Source: Cylindrospermum stagnale PCC 7417 | Lineage (GTDB): Bacteria; Cyanobacteriota; Cyanobacteriia; Cyanobacteriales; Nostocaceae | Reading direction: 5' to 3' | Assembly (NCBI RefSeq): GCF_000317535.1 | Contig: NC_019757.1 | Location: 4,801,501-4,865,500, forward strand | DNA: 64,000 bases | Part shown: positions 26,401 to 34,172 of the stretch, piece by piece | Layout: each line of letters starts with the position of its first letter | Position numbering within the stretch: position 1 is the first letter of the stretch | Position numbers and translations under genes: made by a program | The notes under the pieces: model-generated | Told to the model about the DNA's origin: nothing | The model's input: the letters and a program-made list of their open reading frames with translations, nothing else | Database searches by the model: none

Positions 26401-28429
26401 TAAAGAGTTTGATGCCCTGTTAGAAAGCTTGCGGGCTTTTATAAGACTTAAACAGGCAGATGTAGTCCAACCAGACACCCGAATTCGGGTAGTGACAGCC
26501 TTGCAACAGGCAGTTTATCGGGTAACAGAGTTAAATCGTTTGGAAGGTCACAAGGATATTGTTTGGGGTGTCACTTTCAGCCCTGATGGTCATACCTTAG
26601 CCTCAGGTAGTACAGATCAGACCGTGAAACTGTGGCGTCCTGACGGCACCTTACTCCAAACTCTCAAAGGTCATAAAAATGCTGTTACCAGTGTGAGTTT
26701 CAGCCCTGATAGTCAAACCCTTGCCTCTGCCAGTCTTGACAAAACCGTGCAAATCTGGTGGAAAAACCCGATAACGGGGGAATTTGACACCCAGCCATAC
26801 AAAACCCTAGTAGGACACGGAGATTGGATTTATAGCGTTAATTTCAGTCCTGATGGGGAGTTGCTGGCTACTGGCAGTAAGGATACCACCATCAAAATTT
26901 GGCGCCAAGATGGTACCTTAGTCAGAACACTCAGGGGACATCTTGGGTGGGTTAACTGGGTCACATTCAGTCCGGATGGTCAATTCATCGCTTCAGCTAG
27001 TGACGACAAGACAGTGAAAATCTGGCGTCTGGATGGTAGCTTAGTGACAACTTTGCAGGGGCATCAGCAGGGTTTGACTGTAGTCGCTTTTAGCCCAGAT
27101 GGTAAATTTCTGGCGTCAGCTGGGCGGGATAAAACGGTGAAACTTTGGCGATGGGAGCGTGGTAGTAGTAAAGATAGCTCAAACTTTATTCTTGACAAAA
27201 CTTTACTACAGCACACCAGTACAGTTTGGAGTCTAAGCTTCAGTGCTGATGGTCAAAAGTTAGCTTCTGGAGGTGATGACAATGCCATTAATCTTTGGAG
27301 TATCAACGGCACGTTACTTAAAGTTTTTAAAGGACACAGCGATGCTGTTGCTGGCGTAGCGTTCAGTCCAGATAACAAATTGCTGGCCTCGGCAAGTTAC
27401 GACAAAAGCGTGAAGCTGTGGAGTCTAGATGCCCCAACACTGCCGATCCTCCGAGGGCATCTAGATCGAGTTTTGAGCGTTGCTTGGAGTCCCGATGGTC
27501 AGATGTTGGCGAGTGGTAGTCGCGATCGCACGGTAAAACTGTGGCAACGATACATTAATGGTGGCGAGGTAGAAACTCGACTCTACAAGACCCTAATAGG
27601 GCATACAGATAAAGTTCCTAGCGTCAGTTTTGACCCTAAAGGTGAAATGCTCGTGTCAGGAAGTTATGACAAAACACTCAAACTTTGGACGCGCGACGGT
27701 AGATTACTCAACACCCTCCAAGGGCATGGCGATAGTGTGATGAGTGTCAGTTTCAGCCCTGATGGTCAGTTATTGGCATCAGCCAGTAAAGATAAGACAG
27801 TAAAACTTTGGAACCGTGAGGGTAAGTTACTCAAAACCTTGGTGGGTCATCAGGGTTGGGTTAATGGCGTCAGTTTCAGCCCTGATGGTCAGGTTTTAGC
27901 TTCCGCTAGCGATGACCAAACAGTCAAACTTTGGCGACGGGATGGAACATTGGTAAGAACCTTTTCACCCCATGACAGCTGGGTATTAGGTGTGAGCTTC
28001 AGTCCCACTGACCAAGTACTGGCTTCTGCTAGCTGGGATAACACCGTCAAGTTATGGCAGCAGGATGGTACCTTGTTAAAAACCTTGTTAAAGGGGTACA
28101 GCGATAGCGTCAATTCTGTGACTTTCAGTCCCAATGGTGAATTGCTAGCCGCTGCCAGTTGGGACAGTACAGTGAAAATTTGGAGCCGTGAGGGTAAATT
28201 GATTAAAACCCTCAACGGGCATCGTGCCCCAGTATTAAGCGTTAGCTTTAGTCCCGATGGTCAAACACTAGCATCAGCTAGTGATGACAATACGATAATT
28301 GTGTGGAATTTACATCTTGATAACCTGCTCTTGCGTGGTTGTAACTGGGTGAGTGATTATCTTAGGCACAACAGCAATGTTGACCCGCAAGATCGTCTTG
28401 TTTGTGATGGCATCACGAACAAGCGCTAG
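23420..28429 (+). CDS. Large degenerate-NTPase/TPR/STAND-NTPase/WD40 protein
   Basis: It has 1669 residues. Residues 1-170 match the P-loop-less domain of the TPR proteins here (KGQFALILVRC, PSAVMVFGLESI, LVLWLQDEVASSLSRLAPDF). A helical TPR-like region follows to about 480. A second, active-looking STAND NTPase has Walker A HGPSGVGKSS near 555-563, Walker B-like IILIFDQFEEFF and winged-helix-like VHDYLVEPIR. A likely membrane helix lies near 937-957 (GLALAMMAGTIGALWW). The C-terminus has 14 WD40 repeats (GH..V..V.FSPDG..LASAS.D.TVKLW), enough for two seven-bladed propellers. Such STAND-WD40 proteins are common in multicellular cyanobacteria; the fused degenerate domain and the preceding ATPase tie it to the two-gene modules here. 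Confidence 0.88.
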   Translation: MTKRQFTAAITNENQLALQRLIRAIALSKGQFALILVRCNYGHLRGQLLENLRSITKDINLREIHLQPSTTALHSTIVSELFLDNPAVLTDSLPSAVMVFGLESITNIDDLLTGINQARDIYAATLRFPLVLWLQDEVASSLSRLAPDFKSWAATTIKFEMTKADLIALICQETEYLFTKVLEVGANRFLSNASLDLDPNSQHRHEIESARNDLRRLYGVKLEPILEANLEFVLGRDEYANDKIYDAIAHYQKSRVLWQLSLSTEENRELNSPNLQKQAVVLFHLGLCYRRMADLYQGANSSYWQDALLWFKQCLDVLFEAQRQDLVAKFILPVCEILQRLQAWKDLEELAQKSLRLHETYGDTAQIAQDYGFLAAVAAAKSNWVLAHELANTALSISEVATEVSLQDTLRTRHQESWYLLLLAQAQRHLGEWEEAINNLEWAKIVCELQYEPLLYLSILEELRSLYFFERHDYAEAFSLKQEKIQIEHQYGFRAFIGASQLQPQRYRLNPVLDPQKIPFVPEEVAQEISTSGRQQDVNRLIERITRADYKLTVIHGPSGVGKSSILKAGLVPALKGKVIGERIPLPIVLSVYTDWVLSLGQVIKQTLANTEISVPLEINTTIILETIRLISAQNYTIILIFDQFEEFFFNSTVPTQRIQFYEFFIECLNIPYVKTILSLREDYLHYLLELERLSKNNSDSPHHLGVINKNILDKDIRYYLGNFNYQDAISIIHGLTQRSHYEINDELINQLVQDLAGKINEVHPIELQIVGAQLQAENITTLQQYKLCGGSEKLVERWLEEVIQDCGQENEELSWRLLFELTDEKGTRPLKTKADLAIALGNNLDFDEILDFDSVWELILEILVGSGLVLRVREELGDRYQLVHDYLVEPIRQKNNYGIVAELEKVKIEKTRAEVAQRLSQEQLNLALQQRLREARIVGLALAMMAGTIGALWWQADLQKRAALRQTLRAERSETNLKISGIAAASEALFTSNKEFDALLESLRAFIRLKQADVVQPDTRIRVVTALQQAVYRVTELNRLEGHKDIVWGVTFSPDGHTLASGSTDQTVKLWRPDGTLLQTLKGHKNAVTSVSFSPDSQTLASASLDKTVQIWWKNPITGEFDTQPYKTLVGHGDWIYSVNFSPDGELLATGSKDTTIKIWRQDGTLVRTLRGHLGWVNWVTFSPDGQFIASASDDKTVKIWRLDGSLVTTLQGHQQGLTVVAFSPDGKFLASAGRDKTVKLWRWERGSSKDSSNFILDKTLLQHTSTVWSLSFSADGQKLASGGDDNAINLWSINGTLLKVFKGHSDAVAGVAFSPDNKLLASASYDKSVKLWSLDAPTLPILRGHLDRVLSVAWSPDGQMLASGSRDRTVKLWQRYINGGEVETRLYKTLIGHTDKVPSVSFDPKGEMLVSGSYDKTLKLWTRDGRLLNTLQGHGDSVMSVSFSPDGQLLASASKDKTVKLWNREGKLLKTLVGHQGWVNGVSFSPDGQVLASASDDQTVKLWRRDGTLVRTFSPHDSWVLGVSFSPTDQVLASASWDNTVKLWQQDGTLLKTLLKGYSDSVNSVTFSPNGELLAAASWDSTVKIWSREGKLIKTLNGHRAPVLSVSFSPDGQTLASASDDNTIIVWNLHLDNLLLRGCNWVSDYLRHNSNVDPQDRLVCDGITNKR

Positions 28430-28452
28430 TTTCAACATTTAGCCTTCTGCCT

Positions 28453-28764
28453 TCAGTCCTCCTCCGTAGCGTCTTGTAGCAACTTCACCAAAAAGCTTTG
28501 TAGCCTCATGCGCTCAATATAAGGCCAACCCCCCTCAGACTCAATGTCTTTCAATAGAGAATAGAGTTTCTGGCGGTTATCAGGCAAACTCTCTTGAAAA
28601 AGCCCATCACGAATTTCTCGGTGTAACTGCTCCAACTGACGCAGCAAAGCCAAAAGAGCCATAACATCTCCCTGACAAGCCTTAGTCGCATCATCTGTCG
28701 CAGTGGCGATCGCTTGTAATTTACAGGACAACTTCCCTGATTCAAAATTTTTGTCCTTGCTCAT
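28453..28764 (-). CDS. Conserved-looking small hypothetical protein
   Basis: It has 103 residues from ATG 28764 (MSKDKNFESGKLSCKLQA), preceded on the reverse strand by GGAGAG at good distance; an in-frame ATG 33 bp upstream lacks such a site. It is highly helical (DVMALLALLRQLEQLHREIRDGLF, KLYSLLKDIESEGGWPYIERM) with no membrane segment. Family not recognised. It is convergent with the large WD40 gene, ending 24 bp after it. Confidence 0.7.
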   Translation of the reverse strand: MSKDKNFESGKLSCKLQAIATATDDATKACQGDVMALLALLRQLEQLHREIRDGLFQESLPDNRQKLYSLLKDIESEGGWPYIERMRLQSFLVKLLQDATEED

Positions 28765-28823
28765 GCAATTCTCTCCGTGTAAATGAGACCAACTCAAATT
28801 TACCGGAGATTTTTAATTTTCAA

Positions 28824-28964
28824 TTGTTTGAGAGTGTTGATTCATTTCCCGCTTGGGTCGAAACTGATCGACAGTTGCTTAAGTTTAGTGGTCGGCGAAT
28901 TCGTACTCATCTGTATCGAACAGCCAATGGTAAACTGATTCATGCAGATGTTAATGGTAGTTAG
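28824..28964 (+). pseudogene. Possible small ORF or gene remnant
   Basis: A 46-codon frame from TTG has protein-like composition (FPAWVETDRQLLKFSGRRIR, then THLYRTANGKLIHADVNG) and ends at TAG 28962-28964. There is no ATG and no family was recognised. It could be a decayed fragment or chance. Confidence 0.25.
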
Positions 28965-29347
28965 AATATTTTACCTAAAGTAATCCTGACAGCTTTTAGC
29001 CTAGGGATGGGGGGCGTTGTAGTTCGCCCCGTCGGGTTTATTCCCGGCTAACAACGAGCAGAAAATAAATGCCTATGCTTTTTGGAACTATAGACAAAGA
29101 GCAAATAAAATGACGGTTGTGGAAGTTTTTTCTCTGCTTCCCCCAGTTACCACTCTTTTAGTCTTCCTTCGTTGACTCTTCCTTTCTCTGGCAGACTGTA
29201 ACCAGAATCTGGATAAAAAACAATGACGATCGCTTTTTGTGCGATCGCTTCATCGCCATCGCTTACATAACAGCGCGGCGAAGTTTAGCACAGTCTCCAC
29301 GGGAGCTTGCCGGGGAGCAGGACATTCTTGTTTAAAGCTAGAGCGCT

Positions 29348-29377
29348 TTGATTTTGAGTTAAAAAAAATCGTATGAT
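29348..29377 (+). promoter_or_regulatory. Sigma70-type promoter for candidate sRNA
   Basis: TTGATT (29348-29353) and TATGAT (29372-29377) are separated by 18 bp, giving a start near 29384, right before a run of hairpins. Confidence 0.5.
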
Positions 29378-29383
29378 CTGGCT

Positions 29384-29500
29384 GAATTCCCCATAAAACA
29401 ATGGGTTGTATGTGGTGGCGTCACATACATAATACAGAAGGACTTGGGCAACGCCCAAGGTCTAACAAATGGCGCAAACAGCGAAACTGCTGGTTTTTTG
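29384..29500 (+). ncRNA. Candidate small RNA upstream of psbO
   Basis: Downstream of the promoter there are three hairpins within 100 nt: 29408-29428 (GTATGTG / CACATAC), 29441-29462 (GACTTGGGC / GCCCAAGGTC, one bulge) and 29479-29492 (CAGC / GCTG) directly followed by six T. The layout is that of a terminated sRNA. Alternatively it is an attenuator-like leader of psbO, whose ATG is 148 bp further on. No RNA family was recognised. The rest of the 28765-29647 gap holds GC-rich dispersed repeat pieces (for example near 29005-29060). Confidence 0.4.
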
Positions 29501-29647
29501 CTCCTTTAGGGACACACATCCATTTTGGACGCAGTGTGCTGCTTAGTTTGGGGTTTAAACCCTAAGCTCAAGAACGCGACGCGTTTAAGTACGTTTAGTA
29601 GAGCAGTTTTACAACTTAGATATTAATTTTTGACATTGAGGTTGACC

Positions 29648-30481
29648 ATGAGGTATCGCGCTTTAATTGTTGCATTCTTGGCTTTGTGTCTGGGGCTAAT
29701 AACTGCTTGTAGTGATAGTCCATCTTCTAGCACTAAGGAAGTACTCACCTACGAGCAAATTCGAGGCACTGGCTTGGCTAACAAATGCCCCCAACTGGCA
29801 GAAACAAGCCGTGGTTCAATTCCCATTGACTCCAGCCAGTCCTACGCCATCAAAGAACTTTGCTTGGAGCCAACCAATTTCTTTGTTAAAGAAGAACCCG
29901 CTAACAAACGGCAACAAGCAGAATTTGTTGCTGGCAAATTGTTGACCAGGTACACTTCCACCATTGACCAGGTACAAGGCAACCTGAAAATCAACCCAGA
30001 TAATAGCCTGACCTTTGTAGAAACAGATGGTCTTGACTTCCAAGCCATTACTGTGCAGCTCCCTGGTGGTGAGCGAGTACCTTTTCTCTTCACCATCAAA
30101 AACTTGGTTGCTCAAACACAACCCAGTTTGACCAGTATTAACACCTCCACAGATTTTGAAGGCACTTTCAAAGTTCCTTCCTATCGTGGTGCTGCCTTCC
30201 TAGATCCCAAAGGTCGTGGTGTTGTCTCTGGCTATGATAACGCCGTGGCTCTCCCCGCCCAGGCTGATGATGAAGAACTCACCCGCACTAACGTTAAGCG
30301 TGCGGAAATACTCAGTGGCAAGATTTCTCTGCAAGTAGCTAAAGTAGATAATTCTAGTGGTGAAATTGCTGGTACTTTCGAGAGCGAACAGCCATCTGAT
30401 ACAGATTTAGGTGCTGGTGAACCTAAAGAGGTGAAGATTCGCGGACTGTTTTATGCTCGCGTTGAACCGACTCGGATCTAA
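29648..30481 (+). CDS. psbO: Photosystem II manganese-stabilising protein PsbO
   Basis: Extrinsic 33-kDa subunit that stabilises the Mn4CaO5 cluster on the lumenal side of photosystem II. It has 277 residues from ATG 29648 (MRYRALIVAFLALCLG); the frame is open 18 bp further upstream. It has a signal peptide with a Cys (LITACSDS) that fits lipoprotein-type processing. The family pattern follows: LTYEQIRGTGLANKCPQL, the second Cys in KELCLEPT, then the beta-barrel with GRGVVSGYDNAVALPAQ and C-terminal RGLFYARVEP. Its own terminator follows, and sigF is the next gene, as in Anabaena relatives from memory. Confidence 0.97.
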   Translation: MRYRALIVAFLALCLGLITACSDSPSSSTKEVLTYEQIRGTGLANKCPQLAETSRGSIPIDSSQSYAIKELCLEPTNFFVKEEPANKRQQAEFVAGKLLTRYTSTIDQVQGNLKINPDNSLTFVETDGLDFQAITVQLPGGERVPFLFTIKNLVAQTQPSLTSINTSTDFEGTFKVPSYRGAAFLDPKGRGVVSGYDNAVALPAQADDEELTRTNVKRAEILSGKISLQVAKVDNSSGEIAGTFESEQPSDTDLGAGEPKEVKIRGLFYARVEPTRI

Positions 30482-30556
30482 ATTCTCTTGATTAATAAAA
30501 CTGACTGGGAAGGAAGAACTACAGTTCTGTAAGCATCAGGCTTCATTAAAAGAGTT

Positions 30557-30598
30557 AACCCCTTTGTCCCTTATTTTCAGGGAGCAAAGGGGTTTTTT
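30557..30598 (+). terminator. Terminator of psbO
   Basis: AACCCCTTTG pairs with CAAAGGGGTT, followed by TTTTTT; a strong intrinsic terminator 75 bp after the psbO stop. Confidence 0.9.
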
Positions 30599-31218
30599 AC
30601 AGCAATCTTCGCGCCTGAAAGCCCCTGAGTGAGTTTTAACTAGTAGCATTCTTCCCGCTAAGTTGAGTACCACTTTAGCTAGCTGCGGGTAGTTCACATC
30701 TATCAACTAAATAGCTATAGATATTCCTTCCAACAAGAGGCAATCAGCCCTCTTTAATGTTTCTGCGTAAATATACAGATTTTATATGAAAAATATTTAA
30801 AGATTAGATAAACTAAAAAAATACCTATGTATTATTACTAAATAAAATTTTTTTACTTGTTTAACAAAATAATAAATACAATCGCTTGATCCTCATAAGT
30901 TAAACTAATCATATTTTTGCCTAAATTTAAGTAAAATCTCGGTTTGAGATTGGGCAATATGTTGTATATTTTGTTTCTATAGAGTTTTTCAAAAGCTACA
31001 TATCACGCCAAAGTTAAATAATAAGCGAAATACTAATTTCGCTTGTTCAGATTTTGCTGGATCGCCAATACACCTATGGGACTTTTTCTAGGAAAAGTAA
31101 TTGTAGCCTGCCATAGGATTTGCTGAGGCCTATAGCGCGATAGTTTACTAGCTATCGTGTCTCAGCTTGGTTTTTAAGCGATTACCACACTGTTTATTTG
31201 TTTAATAAACACGTTATT
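30599..31218. other. AT-rich gap before sigF
   Basis: These 620 bp are largely AT-rich (notably 30770-30980) with no gene. A small hairpin CGATAG / CTATCG lies at about 31138-31157, roughly 60 bp before the sigF start. The sigF promoter is presumably here but was not pinned down. Confidence 0.45.
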
Positions 31219-31995
31219 ATGCCTACCACCGTCACCAATGAACTGAAGCATGAAATTTGGCAGTTGTTACGAGAATATCAGCAGTCTCCCTCAGAGACTG
31301 TTCGTAATAAGCTGGTGAAACTCAATTTTGGACTGGTGAGAAAAGAAGCTCACTACTGGATAAATCAATGTCATGAAAACTATGAGGATTTGCTCCAGGT
31401 AGGCTGTTTGGGTTTAATCAGGGCTATTGAAAGATTTGAACTTTCCAAGGGACATGCCTTCAGTTCCTACGCCCTTCCCTATATTCGGGGTGAAATTCAA
31501 CACTACCTCCGAGATAAAGGTGTCACCGTGCGAATTCCTCGGCGGTGGTTAGCGCTACAACAGCAGGCTATAGGAGTTTCCCGTTCATGGCGAGAAAAAT
31601 ATAATCGCTCACCTACCGACTCAGAATTAGCAGCAGCACTAGAAATTTCTGCAAACGAATGGCAAGAAATTAAATTAGCATGGGTCAATCGTGCTCCCTT
31701 AAGCCTAGATGTGCCAGTGCAGGATGGGGAAGAAGGGGCTACCTGCTTGGGAGAACTGGTTCCAGATCCTCACTACCGCAGCTTTCAACTAGCTCAAGAA
31801 GACCAAATTCGCCTGCAACAAGCACTGGTTCAGCTAGAAAAACGCACCCGCGATGTTTTAGAGTGTGTATTTTTGCATGATTTGACACAGAAACAAGTAG
31901 CAGAACACTTGGGGATTAGTGTAGTGACTGTTTCCCGTAGAGTTAAGAAAGGGCTGGACTTGTTGAAACAGCTCATGGGTGTAGCAGACGATTAA
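31219..31995 (+). CDS. sigF: Group 3 RNA polymerase sigma factor SigF
   Basis: Alternative sigma factor of 258 residues from ATG 31219 (MPTTVTNELKHEIWQLL). Region 2 is seen in LVKLNFGLVRKEAHYW and YEDLLQVGCLGLIRAIERF with core-binding and -10 recognition helices. Region 3 follows, then region 4 with the helix-turn-helix LTQKQVAEHLGISVVTVSRR. In cyanobacteria SigF relatives control motility, pili and stress genes; in this strain that is inferred. No anti-sigma gene is adjacent. Confidence 0.93.
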   Translation: MPTTVTNELKHEIWQLLREYQQSPSETVRNKLVKLNFGLVRKEAHYWINQCHENYEDLLQVGCLGLIRAIERFELSKGHAFSSYALPYIRGEIQHYLRDKGVTVRIPRRWLALQQQAIGVSRSWREKYNRSPTDSELAAALEISANEWQEIKLAWVNRAPLSLDVPVQDGEEGATCLGELVPDPHYRSFQLAQEDQIRLQQALVQLEKRTRDVLECVFLHDLTQKQVAEHLGISVVTVSRRVKKGLDLLKQLMGVADD

Positions 31996-32159
31996 CGGCA
32001 AACCAGAACAAGCAGCAATTGTGCTGGGTTAGCAGTGTTAAAAATGACCCTTAAAATGTAAAATGTAGGTTATAAAGGAAACAGACTTAGCCTTTGATCC
32101 AAATTTTAGGCATGTCAATTTCCACAAGTAAACTTTCCTATAGCTTTTGAGAATGGCTA

Positions 32160-33077
32160 ATGGGTAGAAACACAAAAATTACAGTTGCAGCTATCTTAAG
32201 TTTGGTAATTGCTGGATGCGCGTCTGAAGAGACACCAGTGGCTGTTAATTCTACGCCGAACCCTAGCGTGGCATCTCCTAACACGGCAGATCCTAATGTT
32301 GTAGCAAATTTGCAACCAACAACTCCAACCTTTAAGAATCCAGTAGTGCCCGCCCAGCAAGTACCACAGCTTGCCGCGCCAACTCTGAATAAGAGTTTGA
32401 TTCAACCAACTAATGCCAGAGAACGGATAGTGATGGTGTCGAAAGGTCGAACTGACCCATTTTCACAAATTGGCGGGCAGCCTATTTCCCAGTTTTCCAC
32501 CAATCCAATGGTAAAAACGGTTCCTAATGTGCCTCGCCTACCTATACCAGTAGTTCAAAATCTGCCAAAAAGCATTGCATCACAACCAAAAACAACACGC
32601 ATTGTAGTTAGACGAAAACCAACAAGCATTGCTGGAAGATCCCAACAGAAAACTAAAATTGCTCTAGTACCACTAACGCAAAGGCCCAAACCTCCCTCGG
32701 CCTCATTCCTACCTAAGGTTTTGCCTCAAGTTGTCCCCAACCCTACTTTAGTATCTGTATTACCACCAACAGAAAAACCTGAGTTAGCTAGAGCAATTCT
32801 GGTAACTGGTATAGTTCAAATTGGTAGAGAACCCCAGGCAATTATCAAAGTACCAGATGAGCCAACGAGTCGCTATGTACAAGCAGGACAGCGATTAGTC
32901 AATGGCGTGCTGGTTAAACGTATTGAAATGAATCAAGGCTCTAATCCTGTGGTGATTCTGGAACAATACGGCATTGAAGTGGCCAGGATGGTAGGGGAAG
33001 CACCTGTAATCGCCAAACCCTCAACTACAGCTTCTGCTGGGGGTGCATTGGCAAGGGAGCAAGAAGGAATTAATTGA
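32160..33077 (+). CDS. Proline-rich lipoprotein, PilP/GspC-like C-terminus
   Basis: It has 305 residues. A lipoprotein signal ends in LVIAGCAS. A long Pro/Thr/Val-rich, probably unfolded stretch follows. The C-terminal 90 residues look like a small beta domain (ARAILVTGIVQIGREPQAII, then RYVQAGQRLVNGVLVKRIEM and VVILEQYGIEV), resembling the periplasmic domain of PilP or GspC proteins. That assignment is by eye only. It lies between sigF and a small hypothetical gene on the same strand. Confidence 0.75.
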   Translation: MGRNTKITVAAILSLVIAGCASEETPVAVNSTPNPSVASPNTADPNVVANLQPTTPTFKNPVVPAQQVPQLAAPTLNKSLIQPTNARERIVMVSKGRTDPFSQIGGQPISQFSTNPMVKTVPNVPRLPIPVVQNLPKSIASQPKTTRIVVRRKPTSIAGRSQQKTKIALVPLTQRPKPPSASFLPKVLPQVVPNPTLVSVLPPTEKPELARAILVTGIVQIGREPQAIIKVPDEPTSRYVQAGQRLVNGVLVKRIEMNQGSNPVVILEQYGIEVARMVGEAPVIAKPSTTASAGGALAREQEGIN

Positions 33078-33216
33078 GAGTTTGGGCAGTTGTTTGAGCA
33101 TCAAATGCAATCGTCTCTTACTTCTACCAAGACATTTCTCTAAATAAAGCCGTTGAGGATCTTGCTTCGGTGTCTATGCTGCCTTAAAATCTTGTTAGTG
33201 CTGGAGCTTCATAAAA

Positions 33217-33459
33217 ATGGAGACCAAGGAAAAAATTGAATTTGCTGGTTTGCCCTTGGCCGTCTATCGGGAGATAGCAGCCCACTTGCGTCAAGTTGAA
33301 GGGGTAGAAGTGGATTTAATTCCCCAGTCGTCCCCACAGTTTGATTACAACCAAAGTCAAATCGGTGGCTTATGGATGTCGTGGACGCTAAACGCTAGTT
33401 CAAAAAGTCGGCAGCGTGTCAAACAAATTTTGGCTTATTATCAAGCAAAGCTGCTTTAG
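33217..33459 (+). CDS. Small conserved-looking hypothetical protein
   Basis: It has 80 residues beginning METKEKIEFAGLPLAVYREI, with a mixed alpha-beta pattern and no membrane segment or signal peptide. Features are an N-terminal amphipathic helix (VYREIAAHLRQVEGVEV), a strand QIGGLWMSWTLN and a basic C-terminal helix (RQRVKQILAYYQAKLL). Its even codon use and clear ATG suggest a real gene. Function unknown. Confidence 0.75.
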   Translation: METKEKIEFAGLPLAVYREIAAHLRQVEGVEVDLIPQSSPQFDYNQSQIGGLWMSWTLNASSKSRQRVKQILAYYQAKLL

Positions 33460-34172
33460 TGTTTGGTGGCTGAAGTTAATATCAGGTTGCTGAACTAAAC
33501 CTAAATTGGAGTAATTTTGGCTTAGTTCCCCTACATGCTATTTCTTAAGCAGAAATAATTAAGCATGTAGCATGAAGAAAGTTAATTTTGAAAACGTTGA
33601 TATATAATCAAAATATTTTCTAATCAAAGCGACCTTTTTGACAATATGGGTCGATTTTTTTACGCTCAATTTTTCCATTGGTTTCTGGCAGCATAGTTGC
33701 CAGCTAGGATTAATCAACAGGATCGTTTTTGCTAACAACAATTAATCACTAAAATTCACATATGCTTCTAGGGTTCAGAACTGAACTCAAATTAAATCAT
33801 CAACAGTGCACTGTCCTAGCTAAATACGCTCTGAACCCAGACATGCTTAAAACTGAGGACTTAGTCTTAATTTAAGTCAAGAAGCGGCTAGATTAGTCGT
33901 GTTAGCCTGTGGAATGGTGAAGTGGCGCGTCCTTGGGGGTTTCCACGCCTCATGCTTTAAGCCGGGAAACCCTAGTCGAGCAGTAGCTCCCCATGAGTGA
34001 CTGCTGTTCACCGAAGGTGTGCCGGAGGCATCACCCCGAAGGGGAAAGTGCCGACACGAACAGTTGGAAACAGGAAGAAAATGCGGGCAATTGTTAGCAA
34101 TTGTTAGCATTTTTGGATCGGAGTTCATTGCAAAATATTAATCGGCTGCTCTTCGGTTCGGGTATTACTCAC
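33460..34172. other. Gap with GC-rich dispersed repeats
   Basis: The first 400 bp are AT-rich and featureless. From about 33890 to 34080 the sequence is GC-rich with hairpins (CCCCGAAGGGG near 34033-34043) and resembles a mosaic of Nostoc dispersed repeats. A 10-bp direct repeat (CAATTGTTAG) is at about 34089-34108. No gene called. Confidence 0.45.

Noticed and set aside
33890-34080. GC-rich block that might be a structured RNA gene
   Set aside because: It looks like a mosaic of dispersed repeats with short hairpins; no promoter, terminator or known fold identified.
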